Positions 41,641 to 51,892 of a stretch of DNA of 64,000 nt are shown here, piece after piece. Under the pieces are notes generated by a model that ran no database searches, was not told where the DNA came from, and saw nothing but the letters and a program-made list of their open reading frames with translations. Each line of letters opens with the position of its first letter. Positions within the stretch are counted from its first letter, which is position 1. A program made the position numbers and the translations under genes. This DNA is from Rhodosporidiobolus odoratus (Eukaryota > Basidiomycota > Microbotryomycetes > Sporidiobolales > Sporidiobolaceae). The stretch covers positions 62,001-126,000 of the forward strand of contig JAOANU010000001.1 of assembly GCA_034387635.1 (NCBI GenBank), written 5' to 3'.

Positions 41641-43095
41641 ATAAACTCTCTCACCTCATCAAGGCTGAAGAATACGGTCACCTCGACCCCGCTTTCTGCA
41701 AAGTTTATCCCGTCCTCTGCACCACATCACTCATCTCTCGCCTGTTTCGCCAAGGAGGATCTGATCTCTGATGATGGTACGCCGCAGATATAGAAGTGGT
41801 GAGCAGTCAGACTCACGGGGCGTGACTATGTCAACAAGAGGGTCATGTTTCTCCAGACGAGGATCAAAAGATGAAGCCGAGGTGGAGGACGACGAGGACG
41901 AGAAGAAGCCGGTAGACTGGGATCCAGCGGTATAAGCCGTCGTACTCAACAAGCTTAGGGAGACGCGCGTGATTTGAATCAGGCTTGACTCGATGGCGAA
42001 GATTCCAGTGGAAGCGCTGATGCATGATGGGGGACAACCTGCGCGGTATGTGTGATTCCTTCCGCTTACATCTGGCTCAAACTAACCTGCATCCGCTCTC
42101 GCCTGGCAGATCTCGTCATTCTCGAGCTTCCAGTTCCTTTGACCACGACTAACCTCTCGCCCGCCTTTTCGCTTTTTTCGCTCATTCTCCACGACCGTGT
42201 TCCCCTCCCCGGCAGTATTGGCGAATGCTGCAGTCTCTACCACATCTGCTGCCTTTGCGGTAGCCAGCATCCATCGACTGTCAGCTCCAGCGCTGGGGTC
42301 TTCCGGCTGTCTGGATCCAAACTATCCGTTACTTCTCTCCCAAACCCGCCGGCGACGGTCTAAACTTCCTTTCCCTCCTCAACTTTCCATACTTCAGCCT
42401 GTGCAGCCGCGACCTCGTCCATTTCTGCCGGGACCTTGCCGTTCTCGGCCTTCCCGAGTTGAACTTCCTCACCACGCCACCTGCAGTAACACTTCTCCAA
42501 AGCCTCCCCTAACCTTCAGTACTTATCTCTGGAGCGTCTTCCTGAACCCAAAGACCTCACCAACCTCCTCGCTGCTAGTCCACCCTTCCTTGCGCACCTT
42601 TCTATCGAAGTTCTCAAAGGTCTCCTTGGAGCCGGTCTCGCCGAAGTCCACCCCAACCTCTTACAGCGCGACTGCCAATGTGAGAAGTGCGCTTTCTTCT
42701 CTCGAGACATGATCAGCGAGTTCTTCGACTTTCTTCAGATTACTCCCCTTCGTCAAGTTAGGGTCAACGTTGGTGTGCATGTTTCCGACAGGCAGCTTGC
42801 GGCGCTCGAGACGGTGGCGAGGAGGAGGGGGATCAAGTTTGATATCGGCATTGTTGCTAACGGTCTGTACCCCGCTCAGGTGCGTCACCCTCTTTCCTTC
42901 CTTTCCTTCCCTATACCACCACCCGGGGCTGAAGCGCCTTCCCCTCCTCTCCCGCAGCAAGCTCGTCTCGACTGACTGGTCGAATAGAGCATTCCACTGC
43001 TGAACCAGATGGTGCTGGACGAGTCGGGCGGGGGAGGCCGGCGAGGCGGAGGGTGTGGGTTGGAGAGACAGCTTGATCGAGACAAATCTCTGTAA
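41635..43095 (+). pseudogene. Unit A: multiply disabled copy of the gene at 51.9-53.4 kb
   Basis: By-eye comparison with the minus-strand locus at 53403-51893 shows collinear similarity. Pairs: SIVQDKLSHLIKAEEYGHLD / SIVQNVVSHLSDPLQGHSLD, VYPVLCTTSLISRLF / TYPILRTTSLISPVF, KKPVDWDPAV / EKPVDWDPAV, ILELPVPLTTTNL / ILELAVPLTTTDL, HDRVPLPGSIGECC / HDRVPLPDSKGECC, SLERLPEPKDLTNLL / KVERLPEPEVLASVI. This copy has stops after DWDPAV (TAA) and in RVI*IRL (TGA), a 7-nt deletion after GCCAGCAT in the zinc-knuckle region near 42270, and one extra T near 42510 before LQYLSLERL. Intron positions are shared (for example DNLR|DLVIL and the CAG|GTGCGT after VANGLYPAQ). A short last exon may end at 43095. 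Confidence 0.7.
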
Positions 43096-43502
43096 CGTTG
43101 CCCGCTTTTCTATCGTCCTGCATGGCACGACGCAAGCGAGTTCATCCTTCCGCTTACATGCAGTCCCAGCCTCCATTGGTCCGTGTCCGGCAGCACCTGA
43201 ATGGTGCGAAGAAGCACAGCTGAGAGAATTCGACCTTCGCACGTGTACACACGAGCATTCCCTGGCGACAACGCCTTTTTTCACCTCTGCTGTACGCTGA
43301 GACTGGGTTTGCGAGTCCAAGTCTACCTAGGTCATGAATGCATGAACGCACGACTGCAAATTGCGAAGGTCAAGTGGATGGAGAGAGAAAAAGTTTCGAG
43401 TTGAACGCGACGTCATTGATTGAATTGGGCGTTTTCTTCGACGCACTGCTTGCTTCCCTCTCACTCTTCTTTCTACACACCTAACTAAACATACACAATA
43501 CA
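43096..43502. other. Intergenic; promoter of the LEA-like gene
   Basis: About 400 bp. The last 60 bp are CT/CA-rich (CTCTCACTCTTCTTTCTACA) up to the ATG at 43503. No gene supported. Confidence 0.45.
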
Positions 43503-45305
43503 ATGCAGTCTACCGCACTCCCTCTTGCCCGCGCTGTAAGTCTCTCCGACTCTTTCCCTTTTCCCCTTGTTCTCCCCCAGCACTGACGCTCGTCATTCCC
43601 TCTTCAGCTTCCCGCTTCTCGCCGCCTTCTCTCGACTATCCCCACGGGTCGCCCCGCTGCTACCGACAGGACTACCAACCTCGGCGCTCAGATGCCTACC
43701 GGCTACGGAGGACACCAAGGACCCCGTCCTCAGGCTACCGGCGGTGGTAGGCCTCCTCAGCCGTCAAGCAAGAGCAACGTCGGGTGCGTCGACTCATCGC
43801 TTACAGCTGCCTCGCTCTCCCAGTTGCAGGTGTCTCTGCACAGTGCGCTGAGCATGACGAAACTGACACTTTTGCCCCATTCACTCTCTCCTCAACTTGC
43901 CTCTTTGTCCCGTTGTCGCTTTACTCGTCCGCTCTGGACAGTGTCATCGTCGGAGCCGTCGCCCTCGTCGGTGGCGCCGCCGCCTACTACCTCACTCAAG
44001 AGTCCGACCCTGCTGGCGCCGTCAAGGAAGACCTTCACAAGCTCGAAGCCGGCGCCAAGCACGAAATCGACCACCTCCGCACCGGTGCTCGCTCGTCCTC
44101 CGCCCCTCTCGGTCCTACCGCTGGCGCTGGTGCCCGTGAAGTCGAGCGTGGCGTCGATGCGTTGAGGAGCCCCGACAACCGTTACGGGGCGGAGCAGCTC
44201 AAGGATGCGCTTTCTACCGACGCTGGCGGGATCAAGAAGGAGGCTTCTCGCTGGGGTAACGCCCTCGAGACCTCTGCTCAGAAGGAGAAGAACGCGTTCG
44301 CCGGCGTCAAAGATGAGGTCAAGGCTTGGGGTAGCGCTCTTACTTCCGGTCCTTCCGAGAGGCAGGCGTTCAAGCCTGCGCTCGAGGAGGTCAGGCGCTA
44401 CCGCGATATTCTGAAGGGCAGGGGCGACTACGGCGTCGAGGAGGTTGAGGCTTACCTTCACGGAGCTGGATTACCGAGTCACAACGTTACCCAGGGCGGC
44501 AACGTTTGGCTCGACTGGATCGGTGGTGGTCGCGCTGTGCGCAGGAGTTCCGCTAGGCAGAAGCTCGACCAGCTTGAGCGCGACGTACGTTCCCGGTTTT
44601 CTTACCGTTCTTGGCTCGGTACCCTTTACTTACTATTTTCCTGCTTCTTCCCCCTTTTCTTTATCCCCTGTTGTACACCTTTCCACTCGCCGTTTCCTCC
44701 TTCCGATCAACAGGCCAAGTCCGCCACTTCCTCCGCCGGCGCCAACCTCGAACAGAAGTACTACGACACCAAGGCTTCGATTCAAGATGCCGCCAGCGAC
44801 GTCCGTGACGACGCCCGTGGTTGGCTTGCATGGGGCGAGCGCAAGGGCGACAAGGCTGCCAAGGAGGTTCGGTCGGAATATGAACAAGCCAAGCAAAAGG
44901 CTGAGAAGGAGGTGCGTCGCACTTGCTCGCTGTTCCCCTCAAGCGGGCAACGCTAATACGCCTCGCTTTGGCTCGGCGTTGCAGGCTTCCTCGTGGTCTT
45001 CGTGGACTCAGAACAAGGCCGCCGACGCCAAATCGGCCGTCTCCTCTGCCGCCCAGAACGTGGAAAACTCGGCCTCTTCCGCCTACAACTCCGCTGCCAA
45101 CGCTACCTCGTCTGCGTACACCCAAGCAGCCGGCGCCGCTCAGGACGCGGAGAAGAAGGTGGAGAAGGAGGGTAAGAGCTGGCTCAACTGGGGTGGGGAG
45201 AAGGCTGGAGATGCCAAGGATGGACTCAAGAGTGGGCTGTTGAGCGCGGAGAAGGGCGTCGAGCGTGGCGCACAGAAGGCGCAGGATGAGACCAAGAAGC
45301 TCTAG
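43503..45305 (+). CDS. LEA-like mitochondrial membrane protein
   Basis: Five exons (43503-43535, 43608-43783, 43942-44584, 44714-44911, 44985-45305) give 456 aa. The N-terminus (MQSTALPLARALPASRRLLS) is Arg/Ser/Ala-rich without acidic residues, as in mitochondrial presequences. It is followed after a Pro/Gly linker by one membrane helix (VIVGAVALVGGAAAYYL). The rest consists of amphipathic Ala/Lys/Glu-rich helices with recurring units (DAASDVRDDARGWLAWGERK, SSWSSWTQNKAADAKSAVSS, SWLNWGGEKAGDAKDGLKSG), like group 3 LEA or apolipoprotein-type stress proteins. Such proteins protect membranes and enzymes during drying or freezing; that role is inferred from composition. Each W-centred unit is followed by a Lys/Asp helix, suggesting internal duplication. 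The locus is intact although it lies between damaged ones. Confidence 0.8.
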
Positions 45306-45564
45306 AGCGGTCGAGACGGACGGGAACAGGAAATGTAAATATAGCATCATAAGCAGTTTCATCCAAATAAGACGCAGTGCAAAGGGCAGTCGTGCAGTCC
45401 CACAACTACGTTTTCTCATACAGATGCTGTAAGGACTGTGAGACGGTCAACGAGGGCGGAGACAGCGACGTGCCTTTTCTGACTTTCCTTACCCGTTCGC
45501 CACGTCATTGCCCTCGCTGACATAATCCCGCTCGATTCCCCTACCCTTGACAGAGAACGCAGGG

Positions 45565-45945
45565 AGGCAACGTCTGGTGTCCTCAACCCTCACCCGCCTC
45601 GCACCCCTGGCGTACCTGCAAGAACACCTTGACCAACTGCGGAAAAGCCATGGTCCCGCACTACGGCGGTCCAAGCCTCGACGCCCAGCAGAGGTACGCG
45701 AATGGGACTGTCGACGTCCTCGAGAGGTGGTTGGATGGCAAGGGCTCAGGATCCGATGAACTTGATTGGAAGGGGGAGTAATGCGACGAAAGGTGCGCTT
45801 TGATTTTTTCTTCTTTTCCCCTCGTTTTCCCTCGCACTTTCTACGGCTGCACACTTGCCCCTCATTCTCTAAGGGTAGGTATTGACCTCGGCCTTGGTCC
45901 TTTGCAGCGTACGGTCAGCGCACCGCTAGCGCCGCCAAGATGTGA
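45565..45945 (+). pseudogene. FDH1: Formate dehydrogenase, inverted C-terminal part
   Basis: On the plus strand TQGGNVWCPQPSPASHPWR, NCGKAMVPHYGGPSLDAQQR and YANGTVDVLERWLDG match the last third of NAD-dependent formate dehydrogenase (family pattern GGDVWxxQPAPxDHPWR, MTPHYSGTTLDAQxRY). A final exon (from 45908) ends YGQRTASAAKM then TGA at 45943-45945. The frame is also broken between KGE and TKAYGQR near 45785. The rest of the gene (46128-47629) is on the opposite strand, ending exactly where this part would begin (GHLA | xx | GGNVW). No separate N-terminal half exists on the left, since the LEA-like gene ends at 45305. Confidence 0.82.
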
Positions 45946-46127
45946 CTGGTTTTCACGGGAATGCAAACGGAAACGGAACGCTTACTAGCCTAGCACCGAG
46001 GGATCCAGTTGAAGTGTGTGGATTATACACTCATAGGAGCTGCAGAGACTGCGTGTAGTCTGCAACGCGTAGGAAGAGCAAACTTCGCAGCTGAGAAGGC
46101 TCCGCAGATTGTTTCTGGTTTTCCAGA
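45946..46127. other. Inner end of the inverted FDH segment
   Basis: Non-coding sequence between the inverted FDH 3' end and the inversion breakpoint. It would be the 3' flank of FDH before inversion. Confidence 0.5.
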
Positions 46128-47629
46128 GTCGGCAAGATGGCCGGAACTGACGGCTTCGGCGACGTCTTCTGCCACGAAAAGAGCGCCACGAGCAGTGTTG
46201 ACGAGCCAAGCACCCTTCTTCATCCAGCCGAGGGTTTCCTGCGAAGTAACAACCAACCCGTCAGTGTCAGCTGGGCAACTCGGTCGATCAGGGAGGGGGC
46301 TGCGCACCGTGTTCATGATCCCTTTTGACTATTCGTGCAGAGGACAGTTGAGCGTGACGACGTCACACTGGGAGAGGAATTCTTTGAGGTCTTCCACGCG
46401 GCGAGGGCCAACCTTCTGAGCGGCTTGTTCGTAGTCGTAGTCTGTAGCCGCGACGAGGCAGTGTTAGCTTGTAGCAGTCCGTAAGAGATAACGTTGGAGC
46501 AAGGTGGTCAAACGAATGACCTGAACCCCAGGAACAGAAAAGGGGCGAGGAAAGAAGAGAAAAGGTCAACTCACAGAGCAACTCCTTACACTCAAATGGC
46601 TTCAACCTCTCTAACACCCTATGCCCGATCCTCCCGCACCCAAGCGTGCCGGCCACTCTTCCCTCGAGGTCAAAGGCCCCTTTCGCAACTTCAGCGACGT
46701 CTCACTTTCCGTTCACGATTTGCTGGTAACCTACATCGTAGTTCTTGACGTGGACGAGGTGGGTCAGGAGGACGTGTTCAGCGACGGAGGCGACGGAGCT
46801 GCAGGACGATAGCCGGAAGGCAGCCAATCGAAAATGGGAAAGAGATCGAGAGAACGAAGTCGGCAGCTTTTTCACGGCACATTCACACATCTTCGAGATG
46901 CACTGGGCAGGAATGCGACCAATCGAACACGGACGACGACGGTCAAGAGTACGGAGGAAAAGCTACTCACCTTCCCGTCACTTCGGCAACCGTAATCTTC
47001 TTTTCGTTCGCCGTGTCAAGGTCGATGTGGTCAGAACCAATGCCGGCGGTGATGGCGAGCTTGAGACTCCTCGCTTTGACGATGATGTCGCGTGTGAGAT
47101 AGCCTGGTGAGGATAGAGTCACGAGGCAGAGTGAGCGGAGGAGGATTACTAGGCAGAGCGCTGCGAAAGGAAAGAACTGACCAGGGTGAAAGGGGGTCTG
47201 CCAGCGCACGTGCGAGGACATCAGCTATCTTGTCAGAGACGACGGCAAGTGAGAAATAGACTAACCGTGATGAGCACATCAGCCTCGACAATCTCCTTCG
47301 GGAAAAACCGAACCCTCACCTTCCTTGTCCGACAGTAACGACAAGCTTGAAGCCTCGGCGATTTGACGCAATTCCAGAGCATTCTCGGTAGCTGGGGAAG
47401 ATGGGGTCAACGGGAAGCACGGGGGATCAATGAGCGAAGTTTTCTGCCGTACTGCCGAGGAGAAGTGGTTGGGCTTGGGCGTCGTCGTAGAGGACTGCGA
47501 GGACCTGAAGGAAAGAGCCAGTGTCAGCGTATGCCACCGCCGAGATGTGGCGGAAACTAGGCGCGAAGGGAATTCCCCCCTCGCCGGAGGGGGAACGAGG
47601 GAAAATTGACAAGCGGAACGCACCTTCAT
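46128..47629 (-). pseudogene. FDH1: NAD-dependent formate dehydrogenase, N-terminal two thirds, disabled
   Basis: From an ATG at 47629, spliced pieces read [153 protein letters not shown] and MKKGAWLVNTARGALFVAED, then AEAVSSGHLA. This is classical FDH, which oxidises formate to CO2 with NAD+. Disablements: one extra base in an A/T run at 47305-47309 (shift before KEIVEADV); TGA at 46702-46704 where the family has Trp (NGKW); TAG at 46329-46331 in HE*SKGIMN. After GHLA (about 46128) the sequence departs from FDH, and the missing C-terminus is found inverted at 45565-45945. Confidence 0.85.
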
Positions 47630-48293
47630 ATTCGAGTGTCGTAAAGTGTTGTGCGTGAATCCGGTCTCTAAGCACGGGGCTTTGTACTGAGGACCAGTTC
47701 GAACGGGGGGCAGAAGACGACAAGTCGACGGGAAAGAGAACAAGGTGCGGACGACCTTCCCAAACCCTTGGCCTCCTCTTCGGCCTTTCCCCCCAGCCGA
47801 GATGCGGCGCCTGGCTATCCTACGCCTGGAATTCTCTTGTGGCGCCGGGTACGGCCCACGGAAGTCGTCGGCCAGCGCAGCCTCGCCAATGCAAGTGTCC
47901 CCACTCGGTTACACGCGAAGAGCGGAGCGGACTCGTGGAGGATGCGACAGCAACTGCGACCGCGTCCAAGCTGGTCCCTTCCCTCTGAGCATGGTGGGAC
48001 CAGGCCTGAAGCGGTTCACAGGCACAGCGATAAGTGCAGGCATCCCCGTTCTTGTACGCCCCACGGCTCGCGGCTGGGAAAAGATGACTGCGGTCCACAC
48101 TTCCACGCGTAAGAAAGGCACTGCTACAACTTCGAAGCCCAAGTCAGTACAACAGACAAGAAACAACCGATGGAACGAACGAATGGATGCGATAAATTAG
48201 CTGCGAAGGGATGAGGGTGTGAGAGATACAGGGTGCAAGGGCGAGTGTAGTCGGTACAGCGTGCTTGCGAGCATAGGGAACAGGTCAACGGGA
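47630..48293. other. Intergenic
   Basis: About 660 bp between the FDH pseudogene start and the stop of the aspartic protease gene. No supported gene. Confidence 0.45.
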
Positions 48294-50426
48294 TCAAGCC
48301 AGGTCTGAGAAACCGACTGAGTTGGTCGAGATATCGAAGGTGGAGTAGACGTTCTCGAGGAATCTGGCAAGCGAAAAGAAGAGGAAAAAGAAGTCAGTCT
48401 CCAACGCTCCGCAATACGAAGAGAGCGAGGAAATCTAAGAACGTACGCAGCCCCAAGAATCCAAGTCGACCCCAACCCAATGTCCGCCCCAACAATCGCT
48501 CCAACACACCTATCACTCCCACTCGATACCCTACCCAGGTTGAGACTCTCACCCGAGATGGCCCATTTCTCACCGAATGAGGTGCCGAAGGAGAAGGAGA
48601 TTGTGGGGGCGTCGGCGCAGAGGAAGGTGTAGTAGTTGCCGCCGTAGACGCCCGAGTTGGGGACGGAGGCCCAGAAGGTGGCGGCGGCCGAGGTGGGAGC
48701 CTGCAAGCGAAGAGCCAGAGGCGTTCGTCAGTCACCAGTCTGCAAGACGAATAAATGTGTGCGAAAGAAACGCACCACAATGACACTCGTGCCGGTGTCG
48801 ATGATCGAGTTGAAGGTGCCGAGGGACGAAACAACGTCGTCTCCTACATTGGCTTGAGTAGCCAACAGCCAGTAGCTCTGACTGACGACAGGATACCAAT
48901 GAGTCGAAGCCGCCTCATGCAACTTGGCGTTCATCCCACCTAGGAACAATTCCGACCCGGATTCGGCGAGGAGGAAGGAGAATTGGCTTGAGGCAACTTT
49001 GGATTGCGAGACGAGAGTTTGGAAGAGAGGCGAGGCGCCCATGGTTGAGATGGAGCCATAGGCCATGCCCATTAGACCGTCATAGGGGTCGTCTTGAAAG
49101 TCGGAGGTGAGGGAATAGGCGGCACCGAAGGTTTGGCTGGTAGCGGTTAGGCCAGCAACTGCAAGAAAAGGAAGTCGCCCATCACTTCGCTGAGCGAGAA
49201 GGTACCGAACAAGAGAGTGGAGGACGGACTGGAAACGGTGTCGCTCCATACAGTTCCTTTCGTCGAGCTGCCGTCCCCGTAGGTGAGGCTGAGTTTCTTG
49301 TTCAGAATACTGGCACTGGTAGAGCTCGACGAGGGATCGTACTTGGCGTGCGTGTTGCAGGCGGCAGAAGTGCAGTTGACCGAAGGAATCCAAAGGTCGG
49401 CGGAGCTGCGAAACGCGGACAGCAGGAAAGCATGAGCCGCCGTTGCGACAGGAAAGATAGAAAAGAAGCAACGCACCCCGTATCGAAGTCGATAACGTAG
49501 TCCACCGCAGGAGTGCCGATGCTGATAGTGCCGTACCACACTGCAAAAGCACGACCGGATTAGCCCGAAGTCAAGCGGAAGTAGGAAAAGGAGATGGAAA
49601 CGCACGAGTACCATCATCATAGTCCGTTAACCCAACACCAGCAGTCTTCGCCGCACCCGCCGCAGAACTAGTCGCAGTCGACGACGAAGAATGCGCCTTA
49701 GGGTTCCAAACCACCTTGGGGTTCTTGACGACCCTCTTCTCCAGCGCACGCTTGTTAGCGGGAGGGACGCCCTTGCGCTTCGTCGCAGCGTTAAAGAGTT
49801 TGCCGGCCGCGTCGCCGGCTAAAGAGCGGCGAGCGATCGGAGTGGGCGCAGAAGATAAGGAAGGAGCGAAGGAGATTTCGCCCTCCCATTCGAGGGAAGA
49901 CTCTTCTCCGGTGCCCCAGGCCGCACGGCGAGCAATGTCTTCCCCGGCGGTGTTGGCGGAAGGTTCAAAAGGAAGGAGAGAAGGGTCGACGAGTTCAGGC
50001 GAGAGGAAGAGTGCGTTGCCTGTGTTACTTTGGAAGTTCTCGAGACCGCGGACGTACTTGGCGCGGGCACGGGCGAGATGAGCCTGCGGTAAAATCAGGA
50101 TACGGGGACCGAGACAAAGGGCGAGGTCAAGGGTATAAGGAGGTGTCAGTAAAGCGAAGTGTGCGGGATCAACCGATGCGAGAAAAACGCACATGCGCCT
50201 TGTTCAGATCAACACTGCCATCCTCCCTCATGAGCTCGGCACTCCCCCGACGGTGTAGCGCGATCTGTTTACTACCAGTGGTGAGTGCCTGGGTAGTCGC
50301 TGCAGGCTGGACGGTCGGAACGGCTTCGGCGGAGGAGGATCGGCGAGGGAGAGTTGGGAAGGCGGAAGCGAAGGGCGAAGAGAGGAGGAGAGCGGAGGTG
50401 AGGCCGAAAGAGACGGAAGAACGCAT
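48294..50426 (-). CDS. Pepsin-family (A1) secreted aspartic protease
   Basis: Seven exons (50426-50193, 50083-49606, 49540-49477, 49405-49230, 49158-48776, 48700-48447, 48363-48294) give 552 aa with consistent phases. A signal peptide opens the protein (VSFGLTSALLLSSPFASAFP). A long propeptide of about 200 residues with basic sites (RRSLAGD, KRALEKRVVKNP) follows, then the mature enzyme from YDDGTLWYGTISIGTPAVDY. Catalytic motifs are DFDTGSADLW and IIDTGTSVIV. The flap-region sequence LTYGDGSSTKGTVWSD, the segment DTVSIAGLTATSQTFGAA formed across intron 4, and the C-terminal FLENVYSTFDISTNSVGFSD fit fungal A1 proteases. Likely secreted or vacuolar. A candidate 27-nt intron in the same place was rejected in favour of the 71-nt one used here. 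Confidence 0.9.
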
Positions 50427-51892
50427 GGTGACGAGCTGTGATTGTATGTGCGAGGGGAACGGGAGGCAGATCTGGAGAGGGTGAAAGCGAAAGCTTGACG
50501 CGGTAGAATGGGCGACTCTGGACGATGGCTCTACCGAAGAGGCGAGATGTCAAAGCGAACTAGAGTCGAAGGCGGCTGTGGCGGAAGAACAAGAGGCCCC
50601 TAAGAAAGGTCGTAAAAGGGAGGGCTTGACAAAGCCGTGTAGAGGAAGGGAAGGAGAAAAGCGCGTCGATTGCGCAGGAGGATGCGGGAGCAAGACCGAA
50701 GCACCCTTGGCCTTCTTTGTGCCGAGCATTTGCAGCAGTTGGTAGCGGTGTCCGGCCGCTCACAAGGAACCTCCCGAAGTGGCTGCGATGACTTCGGCCC
50801 AAGGCAACGCTTGTCGCGTGTAGCTTGTCCGTGAGTATTGTCACTACCCGCGTTAGGTTCTGGTTGCCTGATGCGGCTACCGGCAATGGCGAGGCTTGTA
50901 CTGAGAGCTGCGAGCCGAGGTTGATCGCTGCTCACGCCCTTCCCCCGAAAGAGTGCCGCCGCATGAGTCCGAGTACTAGTCATGCCTAGATGAGCTGGAG
51001 ACTTGTGGCAGTGTCGTTCAGCCACCACTTGAAGGTGTCGCAGTGGAGTTATGTCGAGGTTGAGTGAGTTGGCGGGAGAGGTGGCTGGTTGGAAATTATC
51101 TCAAACTGGCCATGGCTGGACGCGCACAGTTGAGAGGGCGTGAGTATGTCGAGTAGTCCGCAGCAAATCACTTGAGCTCTTGTATAGCAAGATACGAGCG
51201 AAGCGAGGAGAGCAAGAGAGAAGGACGAAGACCAACGAACAGACCAAAGTGCCGAGTCGGGTTCGTCGATCGGGGCGCATACGAGCCCGGGTGCATTGCA
51301 AAGGGACCCACCAGCAAGCCAGACGGGCAACCTTTGCATTACCAGCCACTCTGGCTGCTCCGCTTCATTAGCCGAGCCTTCTGCTCGCCTCCTCGACTTT
51401 TCCGATTCCGCTGCGCCATCTTCGATGCCCTGACTAGGTACTCCACACGACAGCCAGAATTCCGCCCCGTCTCGCGCGCCGCACCTGAAGCCACAGCCAG
51501 ACCGAACGCCTGAGCGTATCGTGAGGAAACTGAAACTCGGGGAAAAGAATCCGAAGGACGAAAGGACAGCAAACGTTCGGATGAGAAGGCAGTTGATCAG
51601 GTCTACGTGCTCCATGAGTATCGGAGGCCGACACCTCACAGGCGACCGAGGCTTTTGGGGAAACGATCACTCCTGTGCGTGAAAACCTGCTCCTTGCATC
51701 GAAGGGATGCGTCCCGACGCTACGCCCAGTACAGCGACATACTATAAAAGAGTGGCAAGCTTTTTCACTCATCATGTTGAGCTCCTCTTGCTACGTGCCG
51801 GGAGCGACGGGCAAAGAAGAGAACGTGGAAAACCGAAGGCTGCGAGGTGAAGAGGTGGTCAAAGGAAAGGCAAGAAAGCTTACCTGACGACA
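50427..51892. other. Intergenic, no supported gene
   Basis: About 1.46 kb from the protease start to the decayed unit B. Several open frames of 60-200 codons exist on both strands but lack domains and agree with GC-rich composition only. The rightmost part may hold the last exon of unit B. Confidence 0.4.

Noticed and set aside
49158..49185. A 27-nt intron (GTGATG..TTGCAG) in the aspartic protease
   Set aside because: Too short to splice and it gives a stop. Using the upstream donor at A|GTCCGT (71-nt intron) restores DTVSIAGLTATSQTFG, which fits the pepsin family.
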